A stretch of DNA of 64,000 nucleotides from Pseudomonas lini (GCF_001042905.1 NZ_JYLB01000005.1:496001-560000), one strand, 5' to 3'. Positions 50,917-60,366 are shown, counted from the first letter of the stretch. Notes: a model not told the origin generated them from the sequence alone. Program-made: numbers and translations.

Positions 50917-51527
50917 CATGAGGCACCGGCGCCAGGCACGAGATAGCCCTTCACCCCGGTAAAAATAATCTGCGCCGCCAGCGCGCAGACAAACAACCCC
51001 ATCAGTCGGCTGACAATCTGCAAGCCCTGATCGCCGAGAATCCGTTCTATCCGGTTGGACAAATAAAGCACCACGCCGACCGTGAAACTGGCCAGGGCAA
51101 TACTGAGGATCGCGGTGAGTTTGTCGTCCCAGTGCGGCTGGCTCACGCCCATCACCAACAGCGCACCGATGGTGCCGGGGCCGACGGTCAGCGGAATGGT
51201 CAGCGGAACGATGGTCACATCCTGCTGCACGTTATCGGTCTGCACTGCCGACTTGCCCTGGGCCATGCCCAGCGCCGAGATGAACAGCACACTGCCAGCG
51301 CCGATGCGGAAGGCGTCCACGGTGATGCCGAAGACATTGAAAATCACCCGCCCGAACAGGTACAGCAAGACGCTGGAAACCAGCGTGGCGGTCGCCACTT
51401 TCCAGGCCAGGCGTCGTTGCTCCTTGCGCGAATAGCCGCGGGTCAGGCTGATGAAGCAAGACAACACGAAGAACGGGCTGTAGAGCACCAGCATCTTCAG
51501 GTAAACGCTGAACAACACATGGAGCAT
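50916..51527 (-). CDS. MarC-family inner-membrane protein
   Basis: A 203-residue membrane protein with six hydrophobic segments. MarC-family motifs are SPFFVLSCFISLTRGYSRKEQRRLAWKVA and DVTIVPLTIPLTVGPGTIGALLVMG. Despite the name, the family is not shown to give multiple antibiotic resistance; its transport role is unknown. The start at 51527 (MLHVLFSVYLKML) gives the usual N-terminus; the 36-residue in-frame extension reaches back into the retS end and is rejected. It is convergent with the toxin operon. Confidence 0.9.
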   Translation of the reverse strand: MLHVLFSVYLKMLVLYSPFFVLSCFISLTRGYSRKEQRRLAWKVATATLVSSVLLYLFGRVIFNVFGITVDAFRIGAGSVLFISALGMAQGKSAVQTDNVQQDVTIVPLTIPLTVGPGTIGALLVMGVSQPHWDDKLTAILSIALASFTVGVVLYLSNRIERILGDQGLQIVSRLMGLFVCALAAQIIFTGVKGYLVPGAGAS

Positions 51528-51588
51528 GGCAAGCTCACTGGCGAGGGACGTCGTGGGGAGTCTATCAGGCGCTGCGGGGTCTGTCGGC

Positions 51589-54366
51589 TCAGGAGGTCTG
51601 AACCGCTGCACGGTTCTGCTGATCACGCTGGGCAACCCAGTGTTCGATCAGGTCGCGCAACTGCGACAGCTCGACCGGTTTGGCCATGTGCCCGTCCATG
51701 CCGGCCTGGCGCGCGCGCTCTTTGTGCTCGGCGAGGATGTGTGCGGTCAGCGCTACCACGGGGGTGCGTATCCGCTGATTGCCGACTTCCCAGGCACGCA
51801 GCTGCTGGGTGGCGGAGAAGCCGTCGAGGATCGGCATTTCGCAGTCCATCAGCACCAGGTCGTAGCGCTGGGCCTTCATCGCCATCAGGGCTTCTTCGCC
51901 ATTGCTGGCGGTGTCCGGTTGCAGGTTGAGCTTGCCCAGCATGCCGCGTATGACCTTGGTCGAAATGCTGTTGTCTTCGGCCACCAGAATGCGGAAATCG
52001 CTGGGCACCTTGACCGGAAGGGTTGGGCCGGTGGGCAGTTGCTGGGAGACGGACAGGCCTTTGTTGCGCTGGTTCAGCTCGTCCGCCAGAGTGGTCTTGA
52101 GTGTATAGCCGGCCACCGGTTTGGCGAGAATGCGCTTGATCCCGGAGTTGCGCGCGATGATCTTGCTCGGGGCGTTGCTGATGCCGGTGAGCATGATCAG
52201 CAGAATGTCATGGTTCAGGCTCGGGTCTTCCTTGATCTTGGCGGCCAGTTGCATGCCGGTCATGCCGGGCATGTTCTGGTCCAGCAGGACCACGTCGAAG
52301 TAATCGCGCAGATGGGCCTTGGTGCGCAGCAGCGCCAGGGCCTCCTTGCCGGATGGCACGGCGCTGACATTCAAGCCCCAGGCGCTGCACTGCTGCACCA
52401 GCACCTTGCGGCAGGTGTCGTTGTCGTCCACGACCAGTACGCGTGCGCCTTGCAACGGGCTGTCCAGGTCCGACGTCGGATGTTCGAGACGGTCCGGGTC
52501 CAGCGGCAGGGTCAGCCACAAAGTGCTGCCCTGGTTGGCGCCGCTCTTGATGCCGAACTCGCCTTGCATCAAACGGATCAGTTGACGGGCGATGACCAGC
52601 CCAAGATTGCCCCCCAGACTGGTGGCCGAGAGGAAGTGCTTGCTGTGCAGTTCGGCATGCATCAGCGCGTCGCGTTCTTCCGCCTCCATGGGCTGGCCGC
52701 TGTCCTGCACGGCGATGCGCAGTCGCGGTTTGGTGCTACGTTCGTCGAGGGCGACGACGATCAGGATCTCGCCTTCGTCGGTTTTCTTCAGGGCGTTTTC
52801 CAGCAGGCTCAGCAAGGTCTGGCGCAGACGCGTCGGATCTCCGCTGATGACGCGTGGTACTTGCGGCTGGATAAAGCTGATCAGCTCGACGTTCTGCTGT
52901 TCAGCCTTGGCGCGGAAGATGCTCAGGCAGTCTTCGATCAGGGCGTTGAGGTCGAACTGCACGTCGTCCAGTTCGATCTGCCCGGACTCGAGTTTGGAGA
53001 TGTCGAGAATTTCGTTGATCAGTGTCAGCAGCTCGTTGCCAGCGCTATGGATGGTCTGCACATAGTCACGTTGCTTGACCGACAGCGGTGTGCCCAGAAG
53101 TAGTTCGGTCATGCCCAGCACGCCATTCATCGGGGTGCGGATTTCGTGGCTGATCTTCGCCAGGAATTCGGCTTTGGCGTTGATCTCTGCATTGCTGGCG
53201 GCCAGATCGCGACTGACGCTGAAACGGTCTTCGGTGATGCTGCGCTGTCGCTCGCCCAAGGCAATACTCATCAACAGGCCACTGATACAGATAAACACCA
53301 GCAGAATAATGATCAGCCCTTGCGGCGCGACAAGGGTCAGCCCCTGCAGCGCGGGCAGAATAATCAATGTGCCGAGGTTGAATACCACCATGGCCGCCAC
53401 GAACAGGCGCGCCGGGCGATAACCTTTTTGCCAGTGATGGGCGCTGACGAACAACATGCTCAGGCCGGCCAGGGCAACCAGCCCATAGGTGATGAGGTTC
53501 AGCGGCAGTGTGTTGACGAACAGCAACAGCAGACCGCAGACCACGATGAGCAGGATGTCGCCCAGCAGCAGCTTGTTCAGTGGGTGTGGGCCGAGAGGGG
53601 CGAAGAAACGGTAGGCGAACATCAGGCCGCAAGGTGCGGTCAGCAACAAGGCGAGGTAGGCACCAGGTGTCTGCAAGGAGGGCCAGTTCGGTAACCATGG
53701 GCCGGCCAGATTCAGCAGCAACACCAGACTGAGCAGCAACAATACTTCGCACGCCGCCAGCCAGAGGCTGCTGCGTGAGCGTGTATAGGCATAACGGGTC
53801 AGGTTATGCAGGATCAGCATTGCGATGCAGCCAAAGAGCAGCCCGTAGATCAGCGTCAGGTTCTGAGTAGCCGCGGTCATGACCGCCGATTGCAGGGTGA
53901 TGTAAGGCCGCAACTGGTGTTCGGAGACCAGCCGCAAGTAAACGTCGAGGGTTTTGTCGCTTTGTGGCAGCGGCAACATGAAGTCGCTGCTGGGGAGGGG
54001 GCGCGTAGCCTGGAGCTGCCCGCCACCGGTATTCAATTGATCGATCAACTGGTCGCCGTCGAGCACATACAGATTGAGGTGCGACAGGTCCGGTGCGAAC
54101 ACTCGCAGCAACTGTTCATGCTTGCCGGGCGCGAGCCTGAAACGCAGCCATAGCGCACCCTCGGGCGCGGCCGCGGTGAGGCGCTCGAGTTCGATGGGGC
54201 TGAATTGATTGGTGTAGCGGCTGGAACGGATGTCGCTCAGCTGCAGGTCGCCCTGTTCGTCGAGCAATACCGCCCAGCCACTGCCTTGCGCGGCCTGGGC
54301 CGGGAGCATGCAGAGCAAGGTCAGCAGAGTGACGGTGAAGCCTATGGCAATCCTGAGCCAGCGCAC
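51589..54366 (-). CDS. retS: Hybrid sensor kinase RetS
   Basis: A 925-residue hybrid sensor. Signal sequence (residues 1-26), periplasmic 7TMR-DISMED2 sensor (to about 175), seven membrane helices (about 180-370), HisKA with SHEIRTPMNG (His407), HATPase, then two receiver domains with Asp696 (LLDQNMPG) and Asp841 (LMDCEMP). All three positions are 17 less than His424, Asp713 and Asp858 of P. aeruginosa RetS, so spacing is conserved exactly. RetS blocks GacS by heterodimer formation and so lowers RsmY/RsmZ, favouring acute-virulence genes over biofilm. It lies next to purD as in P. aeruginosa. Confidence 0.97.
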   Translation of the reverse strand: MRWLRIAIGFTVTLLTLLCMLPAQAAQGSGWAVLLDEQGDLQLSDIRSSRYTNQFSPIELERLTAAAPEGALWLRFRLAPGKHEQLLRVFAPDLSHLNLYVLDGDQLIDQLNTGGGQLQATRPLPSSDFMLPLPQSDKTLDVYLRLVSEHQLRPYITLQSAVMTAATQNLTLIYGLLFGCIAMLILHNLTRYAYTRSRSSLWLAACEVLLLLSLVLLLNLAGPWLPNWPSLQTPGAYLALLLTAPCGLMFAYRFFAPLGPHPLNKLLLGDILLIVVCGLLLLFVNTLPLNLITYGLVALAGLSMLFVSAHHWQKGYRPARLFVAAMVVFNLGTLIILPALQGLTLVAPQGLIIILLVFICISGLLMSIALGERQRSITEDRFSVSRDLAASNAEINAKAEFLAKISHEIRTPMNGVLGMTELLLGTPLSVKQRDYVQTIHSAGNELLTLINEILDISKLESGQIELDDVQFDLNALIEDCLSIFRAKAEQQNVELISFIQPQVPRVISGDPTRLRQTLLSLLENALKKTDEGEILIVVALDERSTKPRLRIAVQDSGQPMEAEERDALMHAELHSKHFLSATSLGGNLGLVIARQLIRLMQGEFGIKSGANQGSTLWLTLPLDPDRLEHPTSDLDSPLQGARVLVVDDNDTCRKVLVQQCSAWGLNVSAVPSGKEALALLRTKAHLRDYFDVVLLDQNMPGMTGMQLAAKIKEDPSLNHDILLIMLTGISNAPSKIIARNSGIKRILAKPVAGYTLKTTLADELNQRNKGLSVSQQLPTGPTLPVKVPSDFRILVAEDNSISTKVIRGMLGKLNLQPDTASNGEEALMAMKAQRYDLVLMDCEMPILDGFSATQQLRAWEVGNQRIRTPVVALTAHILAEHKERARQAGMDGHMAKPVELSQLRDLIEHWVAQRDQQNRAAVQTS

Positions 54367-54424
54367 GGCGAAATCCCTTCGTAGGTTAATGCCAGAGTAT
54401 AACTATGCGCGGCGCCGGAATAGT

Positions 54425-54451
54425 CAGGCAAGGGCCGCAAGCCCTTGCCTG
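54425..54451 (-). terminator. Hairpin after purD
   Basis: An 11-bp perfect stem, caggcaagggc and gcccttgcctg, with a 5-base loop, just beyond the purD stop. The T tract on the minus strand is weak. Confidence 0.5.
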
Positions 54452-54465
54452 GCCGAATGGATGGC

Positions 54466-55761
54466 TTATTCCTGATTTTCGCCACGCTCGCGGGCAATGG
54501 CGCGGTAGCCAATGTCCTTGCGGTAGAAGCAGCCTTCCCAGTCGATTTTAGCTGCCAGTTTGTAAGCTTGCTGCTGGGCTGCGTCGACGCTGGTGCCCAT
54601 GGCGGTTGCGCACAGCACCCGACCACCGGCGGTCACCACCTGACCGTCCTTGAGCGCAGTACCAGCATGGAAGACTTTGCCTTCCAGTGCCGCGGCTGCA
54701 TCCAGGCCGTTGATGGCAACGCCTTTGGCGTAGTCACCCGGGTATCCGCCGGCGGCCAATACGATGCCGACGCTCGGACGTGGATCCCATTGCGCTTCGA
54801 CCTTGTCCAGCGCTTGCGCCAGGGCGGCCTCGACCAGCAACACCAGGCTCGACTGCAAACGCAGCATCACCGGTTGGGTCTCAGGATCGCCGAAACGGCA
54901 GTTGAACTCGATAACTTTTGGGTTACCCGCCTTGTCGATCATCAGGCCGGCATAGAGGAAACCGGTGTAGACGTTACCTTCCTCGGCCATGCCACGCACG
55001 GTCGGCCAGATCACCAGGTCCATGACCCGCTGGTGGACTTCGGCCGTGACGACCGGGGCCGGGGAGTAAGCGCCCATGCCGCCGGTGTTCGGGCCGGTGT
55101 CGCCGTCGCCGACGCGTTTGTGGTCCTGACTGGTGGCCATCGGCAATACGTTCTTGCCATCGACCATGACGATGAAGCTGGCTTCTTCGCCATCCAGGAA
55201 CTCTTCGATCACCACGCGGGAACCGGCGTCGCCAAACGCGTTGCCTGCGAGCATGTCGCGCACCGCGTCTTCGGCTTCGCTCAGGGTCATGGCCACGATC
55301 ACGCCTTTACCGGCGGCCAGGCCATCGGCCTTGATCACGATCGGTGCGCCTTTTTCACGCAGATAAGCCAGGGCTGGCTCGATCTCGGTGAAGTTCTGGT
55401 AGTCGGCAGTCGGGATCTTGTGGCGAGCCAGGAAGTCTTTGGTGAAGGCTTTCGAGCCTTCCAGCTGAGCAGCGCCAGCGGTCGGCCCGAAGCAATCCAG
55501 GCCACGGGAGCGGAACAGATCGACGACACCGGCGACCAGCGGTACTTCCGGGCCGACGATGGTCAGGGAAACGTTTTTCTCCGCGAAATCTGCAAGCTGC
55601 TCGAGGGCGAGCACGTCGATAGCGACGTTCTCGCACTTGGCTTCAATGGCGGTGCCGGCGTTGCCCGGGGCAACGAAAACTTTCTGCACGCGCGGATCCT
55701 GAGCCACTTTCCAGGCCAGGGCGTGTTCACGGCCACCGCTGCCAATGATCAAAACATTCAT
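54466..55761 (-). CDS. purD: Phosphoribosylamine-glycine ligase
   Basis: A 431-residue GAR synthetase of the ATP-grasp family, which joins glycine to phosphoribosylamine with ATP in purine synthesis. MNVLIIGSGGREHALAWKVAQD is the start, with the ATP-grasp KADGLAAGKGVIVAMTLSEAE and EEFLDGEEASFIVMVDG, then NTGGMGAYSPAP and NCRFGDPETQPVM. The start at 55761 gives the family length; upstream in-frame codons translate REP sequence. It is separated from purH by 150 bases with a REP palindrome. Confidence 0.98.
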   Translation of the reverse strand: MNVLIIGSGGREHALAWKVAQDPRVQKVFVAPGNAGTAIEAKCENVAIDVLALEQLADFAEKNVSLTIVGPEVPLVAGVVDLFRSRGLDCFGPTAGAAQLEGSKAFTKDFLARHKIPTADYQNFTEIEPALAYLREKGAPIVIKADGLAAGKGVIVAMTLSEAEDAVRDMLAGNAFGDAGSRVVIEEFLDGEEASFIVMVDGKNVLPMATSQDHKRVGDGDTGPNTGGMGAYSPAPVVTAEVHQRVMDLVIWPTVRGMAEEGNVYTGFLYAGLMIDKAGNPKVIEFNCRFGDPETQPVMLRLQSSLVLLVEAALAQALDKVEAQWDPRPSVGIVLAAGGYPGDYAKGVAINGLDAAAALEGKVFHAGTALKDGQVVTAGGRVLCATAMGTSVDAAQQQAYKLAAKIDWEGCFYRKDIGYRAIARERGENQE

Positions 55762-55812
55762 TTCAAAAACCTCGGATGACGCTAATTCTGGAGGCAGCGC
55801 TGAGCTGCTTTT

Positions 55813-55901
55813 CTGTGGGGGCTGGCTTGCCTGCGATAGCATCACCTCGGTCTGCCTGGCAAACCGAGGCGCCTGCATCGCGGGCAAGCCCGCTCCCACA
55901 G
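55813..55901. repeat. REP palindrome between purH and purD
   Basis: 25-bp arms at 55813-55837 and 55877-55901. A cctcggt/accgagg inner hairpin is shared with the copy at 16851. Confidence 0.87.
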
Positions 55902-55913
55902 TTGATCGTCGTA

Positions 55914-57521
55914 TTAGTGACGGAAGTGGCGCATGCCGGTGAAGACCATGGCGATGCCGGCTTCATCAGCTGCAGCAATCACTTCGTTATCACGCATCGA
56001 GCCACCTGGCTGGATCACCGCAGTGATACCGACCTTGGCCGCGTTGTCCAGACCATCGCGGAACGGGAAAAAGGCGTCGGAGGCCATCACCGAGCCTGCT
56101 ACCTGCAAACCTGCGTGTTCAGCCTTTATCGCAGCGATACGCGCGGAGTTCACGCGGCTCATCTGGCCGGCGCCAACACCGATGGTCTGACGGTTCTTGG
56201 CGTAGACGATGGCGTTGGACTTCACGTACTTGGCGACTTTCCAGGCGAAGATCAGGTCGTTGATTTCCTGTTCGGTCGGGGCGCGCTTGGTCACGACTTT
56301 CAGGTCTTCGCTGCCAATCATGCCGATGTCGCGGCTCTGTACCAACAAACCGCCATTGACACGTTTGTAGTCCCAGGCCGGAGCGCGATCAGCCGACCAT
56401 TCGCCGCAGGCCAGCAGGCGTACGTTGGCTTTGGCAGCCACGATGGCGCGAGCTTCTTCGCTGACGCTAGGGGCGATGATCACTTCGACGAACTGACGCT
56501 CGACGATGGCCTTTGCAGTTTCAGCATCCAGCTCACGGTTGAACGCGATGATGCCGCCGAACGCCGACTCGGTGTCGGTGGCGTAGGCCAGTTCGTAGGC
56601 CTGACGGATGCCGCCTTCAGCGTCCGGGCTAACGGCCACGCCGCACGGGTTGGCGTGCTTGACGATCACGCAGGCCGGCTTGACGAAGCTCTTCACACAT
56701 TCCAGCGCGGCGTCGGTGTCGGCCACGTTGTTGAACGACAGCTCTTTGCCTTGCAGTTGGGTCGCGGTGGCGATGCCGACTTCGGCAGGCTTGGCTTCAA
56801 CGTAGAACGCCGCACTCTGGTGCGGGTTCTCGCCGTAGCGCATTTCCTGCGCCTTGATGAACTGGCTGTTGAAGGTGCGCGGGAATTCGCTGCGACCTTC
56901 GGTGCTGAGGGTTTCAGCCGCCTGATTCACGGTGCCCATGTAATTGGCGATCATGCCGTCATAGGCGGCGGTGTGTTCGAAGGCCTTGAGCATCAGGTCG
57001 AAACGCTGAGCGTAGGTCAGGCCGCCGGCCTTGAGGCTTTCCAGGACGTTGGCGTAATCGCTGGCATTCACCACGATAGCCACGTCTTTGTGGTTCTTGG
57101 CTGCCGAACGGACCATGGTCGGGCCGCCGATGTCGATGTTTTCGATAGCGGTCGGCAGGTCGCAGCCTGGCTTGTTGATGGTGGCTTCGAACGGGTACAG
57201 GTTGACCGCAACCAGATCGATCGGCTTGATGCCGTGCTCGTTCATGATGGCGTCGTCGACACCGCGACGACCGAGGATCCCGCCGTGGATTTTCGGGTGC
57301 AGGGTTTTCACCCGACCGTCCATCATTTCTGCGAAACCGGTGTAATCCGCGACTTCCACTGCGGCAACGCCGTTGTCACGCAGCAGCTTGAACGTCCCGC
57401 CGGTGGAGAGGATCTCGACGCCCAGGGCTTCGAGCTCCTTGGCGAATTCAAGGATCCCGGTCTTGTCGGAAACGCTGATCAAGGCGCGGCGGATCGGCAG
57501 GCGGGTAGTCTGGTCGGTCAT
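55914..57521 (-). CDS. purH: Bifunctional AICAR transformylase / IMP cyclohydrolase
   Basis: A 535-residue bifunctional enzyme for the last two steps of IMP synthesis. The N-terminal IMP cyclohydrolase domain (residues 1-200) starts RRALISVSDKTGILEFAKEL, with the STGGTFKLLRD and VKTLHPKIHGGILGRR blocks. The transformylase domain has RYGENPHQSAAFY, CVIVKHANPCGVAV (catalytic Lys-His) and FPFRDGLDNAAKVGITAVIQPGGSMRDNEVIAAADE. The start at 57521 gives the family N-terminus. Confidence 0.98.
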   Translation of the reverse strand: MTDQTTRLPIRRALISVSDKTGILEFAKELEALGVEILSTGGTFKLLRDNGVAAVEVADYTGFAEMMDGRVKTLHPKIHGGILGRRGVDDAIMNEHGIKPIDLVAVNLYPFEATINKPGCDLPTAIENIDIGGPTMVRSAAKNHKDVAIVVNASDYANVLESLKAGGLTYAQRFDLMLKAFEHTAAYDGMIANYMGTVNQAAETLSTEGRSEFPRTFNSQFIKAQEMRYGENPHQSAAFYVEAKPAEVGIATATQLQGKELSFNNVADTDAALECVKSFVKPACVIVKHANPCGVAVSPDAEGGIRQAYELAYATDTESAFGGIIAFNRELDAETAKAIVERQFVEVIIAPSVSEEARAIVAAKANVRLLACGEWSADRAPAWDYKRVNGGLLVQSRDIGMIGSEDLKVVTKRAPTEQEINDLIFAWKVAKYVKSNAIVYAKNRQTIGVGAGQMSRVNSARIAAIKAEHAGLQVAGSVMASDAFFPFRDGLDNAAKVGITAVIQPGGSMRDNEVIAAADEAGIAMVFTGMRHFRH

Positions 57522-57552
57522 TTCAATTTCCATCAAAAGCAAAGGAGTCAGC

Positions 57553-57584
57553 AAAAAAGGCGACCGGTTTTAAGCGGGCGCCTT
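57553..57584 (-). terminator. Rho-independent terminator of dusB-fis
   Basis: On the minus strand, AAGGCG-C-CCG, a loop CTTAAAAC, then CGG-T-CGCCTT followed by further T residues. It lies between fis and purH, so purH should have its own promoter in the same small gap. Confidence 0.85.
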
Positions 57585-57602
57585 TCTGGTTTGATTGAAT
57601 GC

Positions 57603-57923
57603 TTACAGCAAATCGTACTGCTTGAGTTTCTTGCGCAGGGTGCCCCGGTTCAGCCCGAGCAGCTCACTGGCCTTGGTCTGGTTGCCCTTGACGTAGTTCA
57701 TCACGCATTCGAGCAGGGGAGCCTCGACTTCGGAGAGCACCAGGTTGTACACATCCGTGACGGCAGCGCCCTCAAGGTGGGCGAAATAATTGTGCAGCGC
57801 CTTCTCGACACTCCCGCGAAGGGTCTGACCTTCTTCGCTCGGCGTATTGAGGTGCTGTTTCAAATTCACGTTGTCGCTCACGGGTGTTGTTCCACTCACT
57901 AAAGTCTCGGTCATCATCGTCAT
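57603..57923 (-). CDS. fis: DNA-binding protein Fis
   Basis: A 106-residue nucleoid-associated protein. The C-terminal helix-turn-helix KGNQTKASELLGLNRGTLRKKLKQYDLL is close to E. coli Fis, with the dimer helices before it. Fis bends DNA and controls rRNA promoters and many others. The ATG overlaps the dusB stop by four bases (ATGA). The dusB-fis order is conserved across gammaproteobacteria. Confidence 0.98.
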   Translation of the reverse strand: MTMMTETLVSGTTPVSDNVNLKQHLNTPSEEGQTLRGSVEKALHNYFAHLEGAAVTDVYNLVLSEVEAPLLECVMNYVKGNQTKASELLGLNRGTLRKKLKQYDLL

Positions 57924-58930
57924 GCAGCCACCCCTTCTCCGTCCCCTGTCAGGCTCTTGTAGCGTTCGGCGAAGAAGGCCCGAACGTAGGCGCATTGTGC
58001 TTCCGTATCTTCCAAACGATTGAAGTGGGCGCGGAACTCCCTGGCGCCCGGCAAGGTTGCGAGATACCAGCCCACATGCTTGCGAGCTATGCGCACGCCC
58101 ATGACGTCGCCATAGAAGGCATGCAGCGCAGCCAGATGCTCAAGCAGAATACGTTCCACCTCGATCAGTTCCGGTGCCGGGAGTTTTTCGCCGGTACGCA
58201 GATAATGGTCGATTTCACGAAAAATCCATGGCTGCCCCTGGGCAGCCCGACCCACCAACAGGCCATCGGCACCGGTCGCGTCGAGCACGTACCGGGCTTT
58301 CTCGGGCGAATCGATATCGCCATTGGCGAAGACCGGAATCGACACCGCCTGCTTGATCGCGGCAATGGTGTCGTACTCGGCTTCACCGGTATACAGATCG
58401 GCACGGGTGCGGCCATGCACCGCCAGCGCCGTAATGCCTGCCTGTTCGGCGATCTTCGCCACGGTCAGGCCGTTCTTGTTCGCCCGGTCCCAGCCGGTGC
58501 GGATCTTCAGGGTGACCGGCACATCGACCGCGGCCACCACGGCCTGCAGGATCTCGGTCACCAATGCTTCATCTTTCAACAGGGCGGAGCCGGCGGCCTT
58601 GTTGCAGACCTTCTTGGCCGGACAGCCCATGTTGATGTCAATAATCTGTGCGCCCAGTTCAACGTTGGCCCGGGCCGCATCCGCCAGCATCTGCGCATCT
58701 CCGCCAGCGATCTGTACCGAGCGGGGCTCGGGATCGCCTTCGTGGATCATGCGCATCCGCGATTTGCGGGTGTTCCACAAGCTCATGTCGCTGGTGACCA
58801 TTTCCGAGACTACAAGGCCCGCGCCCAGTCGTTTGCACAGCTGACGAAAGGGCTGGTCGGTGACACCCGCCATGGGGGCGAGGATCAAGCCGTTGTGCAA
58901 TGTATATGGACCGATGCGTACCGCCGACAT
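57920..58930 (-). CDS. dusB: tRNA-dihydrouridine synthase B
   Basis: A 336-residue FMN-dependent reductase that makes dihydrouridine at U17 of tRNAs. Blocks: RIGPYTLHNGLILAPMAGVTDQPFR (start), INMGCPAKKVCNKAAGSAL with the catalytic Cys in the MGCP-Kxx-C-N pattern, KIRTGWD, ALAVHGRTRADLYTGEAEY and ANGDIDSPEKARYVL. Stop overlaps fis by four bases. Confidence 0.97.
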   Translation of the reverse strand: MSAVRIGPYTLHNGLILAPMAGVTDQPFRQLCKRLGAGLVVSEMVTSDMSLWNTRKSRMRMIHEGDPEPRSVQIAGGDAQMLADAARANVELGAQIIDINMGCPAKKVCNKAAGSALLKDEALVTEILQAVVAAVDVPVTLKIRTGWDRANKNGLTVAKIAEQAGITALAVHGRTRADLYTGEAEYDTIAAIKQAVSIPVFANGDIDSPEKARYVLDATGADGLLVGRAAQGQPWIFREIDHYLRTGEKLPAPELIEVERILLEHLAALHAFYGDVMGVRIARKHVGWYLATLPGAREFRAHFNRLEDTEAQCAYVRAFFAERYKSLTGDGEGVAA

Positions 58931-59115
58931 AGGACTTCCCTGTTGTGGGGCCGGATCATGAGAGTTCGAAAAAGGGTTGGCATGATACCCGCTCTCGATG
59001 ACTGGATAAAGGCTGAATTGAACAAAATCTGAACAGTTATTCTGTTATCGCCAGCGGTTTGGTTTGAACGGGCACAGTCAGAAATCTGCCGTCAAGCCTG
59101 TAACGGTGAACCGTT

Positions 59116-60336
59116 TCACTCGGGCGAGTGGAAGCTCAGGCTGTAGTTCACCGCCTTGGAGCCTGGATCGAGAATGTCCAGCGCGATATGGATCGGCGTT
59201 TGCGGCGGCATTTCCGCCAGCCCCTCGAGATCGCCGCTGAGGTACTCGCCGGGCTTGAAGCGACGGCTGGCGATCAGGTGGCCGTTGAGGTCGGCAAAGC
59301 GCAGCTCCAGCAGCGGGAAGGGCTGGGAGAAGGGCGCACGGTTGTAGATGATGGCATCGACCACCAGGGCGCCGTTGAAGTCCGGGTGGCTGCGGACTAC
59401 CAGATTGCTGCTTTTGACTTTCGCGATGTCGACTTTGGATGGCACGGTGCAGCCGATCTGCGGACACAGTTGCTGGAACCATGGACGGTATTGGTCCTGG
59501 CGTGCCAGTTCGTCGAAGTGGTAGGCGACGTATTGGCCGGCGAGGCCGGCGGCGCCGAGCAGGATCAGCAGCAGCCAGAAAAAGCGCCGACCCCAGGGTG
59601 AACGACGTTTTTGCCAGTCCAGTTGCAACGGATCGTCGGTCAGGTCCTTCAGCTCTTCCGCGCGCAGGGTCGGTGCGCTGCGTTCGCGTCGCTTGCGCAG
59701 GGGCTCGACCGAGGGCAGATCGTCGTCGATCTCCTCGGTGGTCGCCGACAGGCCCCCAAAGGGGATCGGGGCGTCGAGCGGGTCGTGCAGGCGCAGCTGT
59801 TGTATTTCGGGCTCGTCGCCCAGTTCCACGGGCTCCAGCGACAGCGAAGGCTCGGTGCGCGAGTGTTTGCTCGGCTCGATCGTCGGTTCTGGTGTGGGCG
59901 CGTCGAGGGTTTGTGCGCGATCGGCGGCCGATTCACTGAAGAGACTGTCGGACCAGGGCTCCTGGTCGTGCTCGGTGATATCTCGGCGAGCGCTGAGGCT
60001 GTCTTCGCGGGGCCGAGTGAATTCCGTTGTTGGCTGGATTTCCCGCTGTTCGAGCCGGGCGAGCTCTTCGTCCAGATCCAGGCTGTCCAGATCCATTTCG
60101 GCAGCGGTCCATTGCTTTTGGCTGATGGCTCGCTGCACGGTCGGTTCGACGGGCGCCGGTGCAACCGGTTTGACCGTCTCCTTGCCGGCCCGCTGCTCGA
60201 GTAACTGCTTGGCGGCGTTGAACACCTGCAAGCACGAGCCGCAACGAACCACTCCACGGGCCACGCTCAACTGAGCATGGCTGACGCGGAAGCTGGTTTG
60301 GCAATGCGGGCACTGGGTGACGAAGCTGTCGGTCAT
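59116..60336 (-). CDS. Zinc-ribbon, single-pass membrane protein (MJ0042 motif, DUF3426)
   Basis: A 406-residue protein. The N-terminal zinc ribbon CPHC...CGSC (Cys 9, 12, 32, 35) is followed by a long acidic, low-complexity region, one membrane helix (about residues 252-275), and a roughly 130-residue extracytoplasmic DUF3426 domain with ADLNGHLIASRRFKPGEYL. The family is unstudied; it sits beside prmA in many Pseudomonas genomes, as here (30 bases downstream). Confidence 0.88.
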   Translation of the reverse strand: MTDSFVTQCPHCQTSFRVSHAQLSVARGVVRCGSCLQVFNAAKQLLEQRAGKETVKPVAPAPVEPTVQRAISQKQWTAAEMDLDSLDLDEELARLEQREIQPTTEFTRPREDSLSARRDITEHDQEPWSDSLFSESAADRAQTLDAPTPEPTIEPSKHSRTEPSLSLEPVELGDEPEIQQLRLHDPLDAPIPFGGLSATTEEIDDDLPSVEPLRKRRERSAPTLRAEELKDLTDDPLQLDWQKRRSPWGRRFFWLLLILLGAAGLAGQYVAYHFDELARQDQYRPWFQQLCPQIGCTVPSKVDIAKVKSSNLVVRSHPDFNGALVVDAIIYNRAPFSQPFPLLELRFADLNGHLIASRRFKPGEYLSGDLEGLAEMPPQTPIHIALDILDPGSKAVNYSLSFHSPE

Positions 60337-60366
60337 GCGGCAATCCGGTTTATGCAGGCGTTCATT

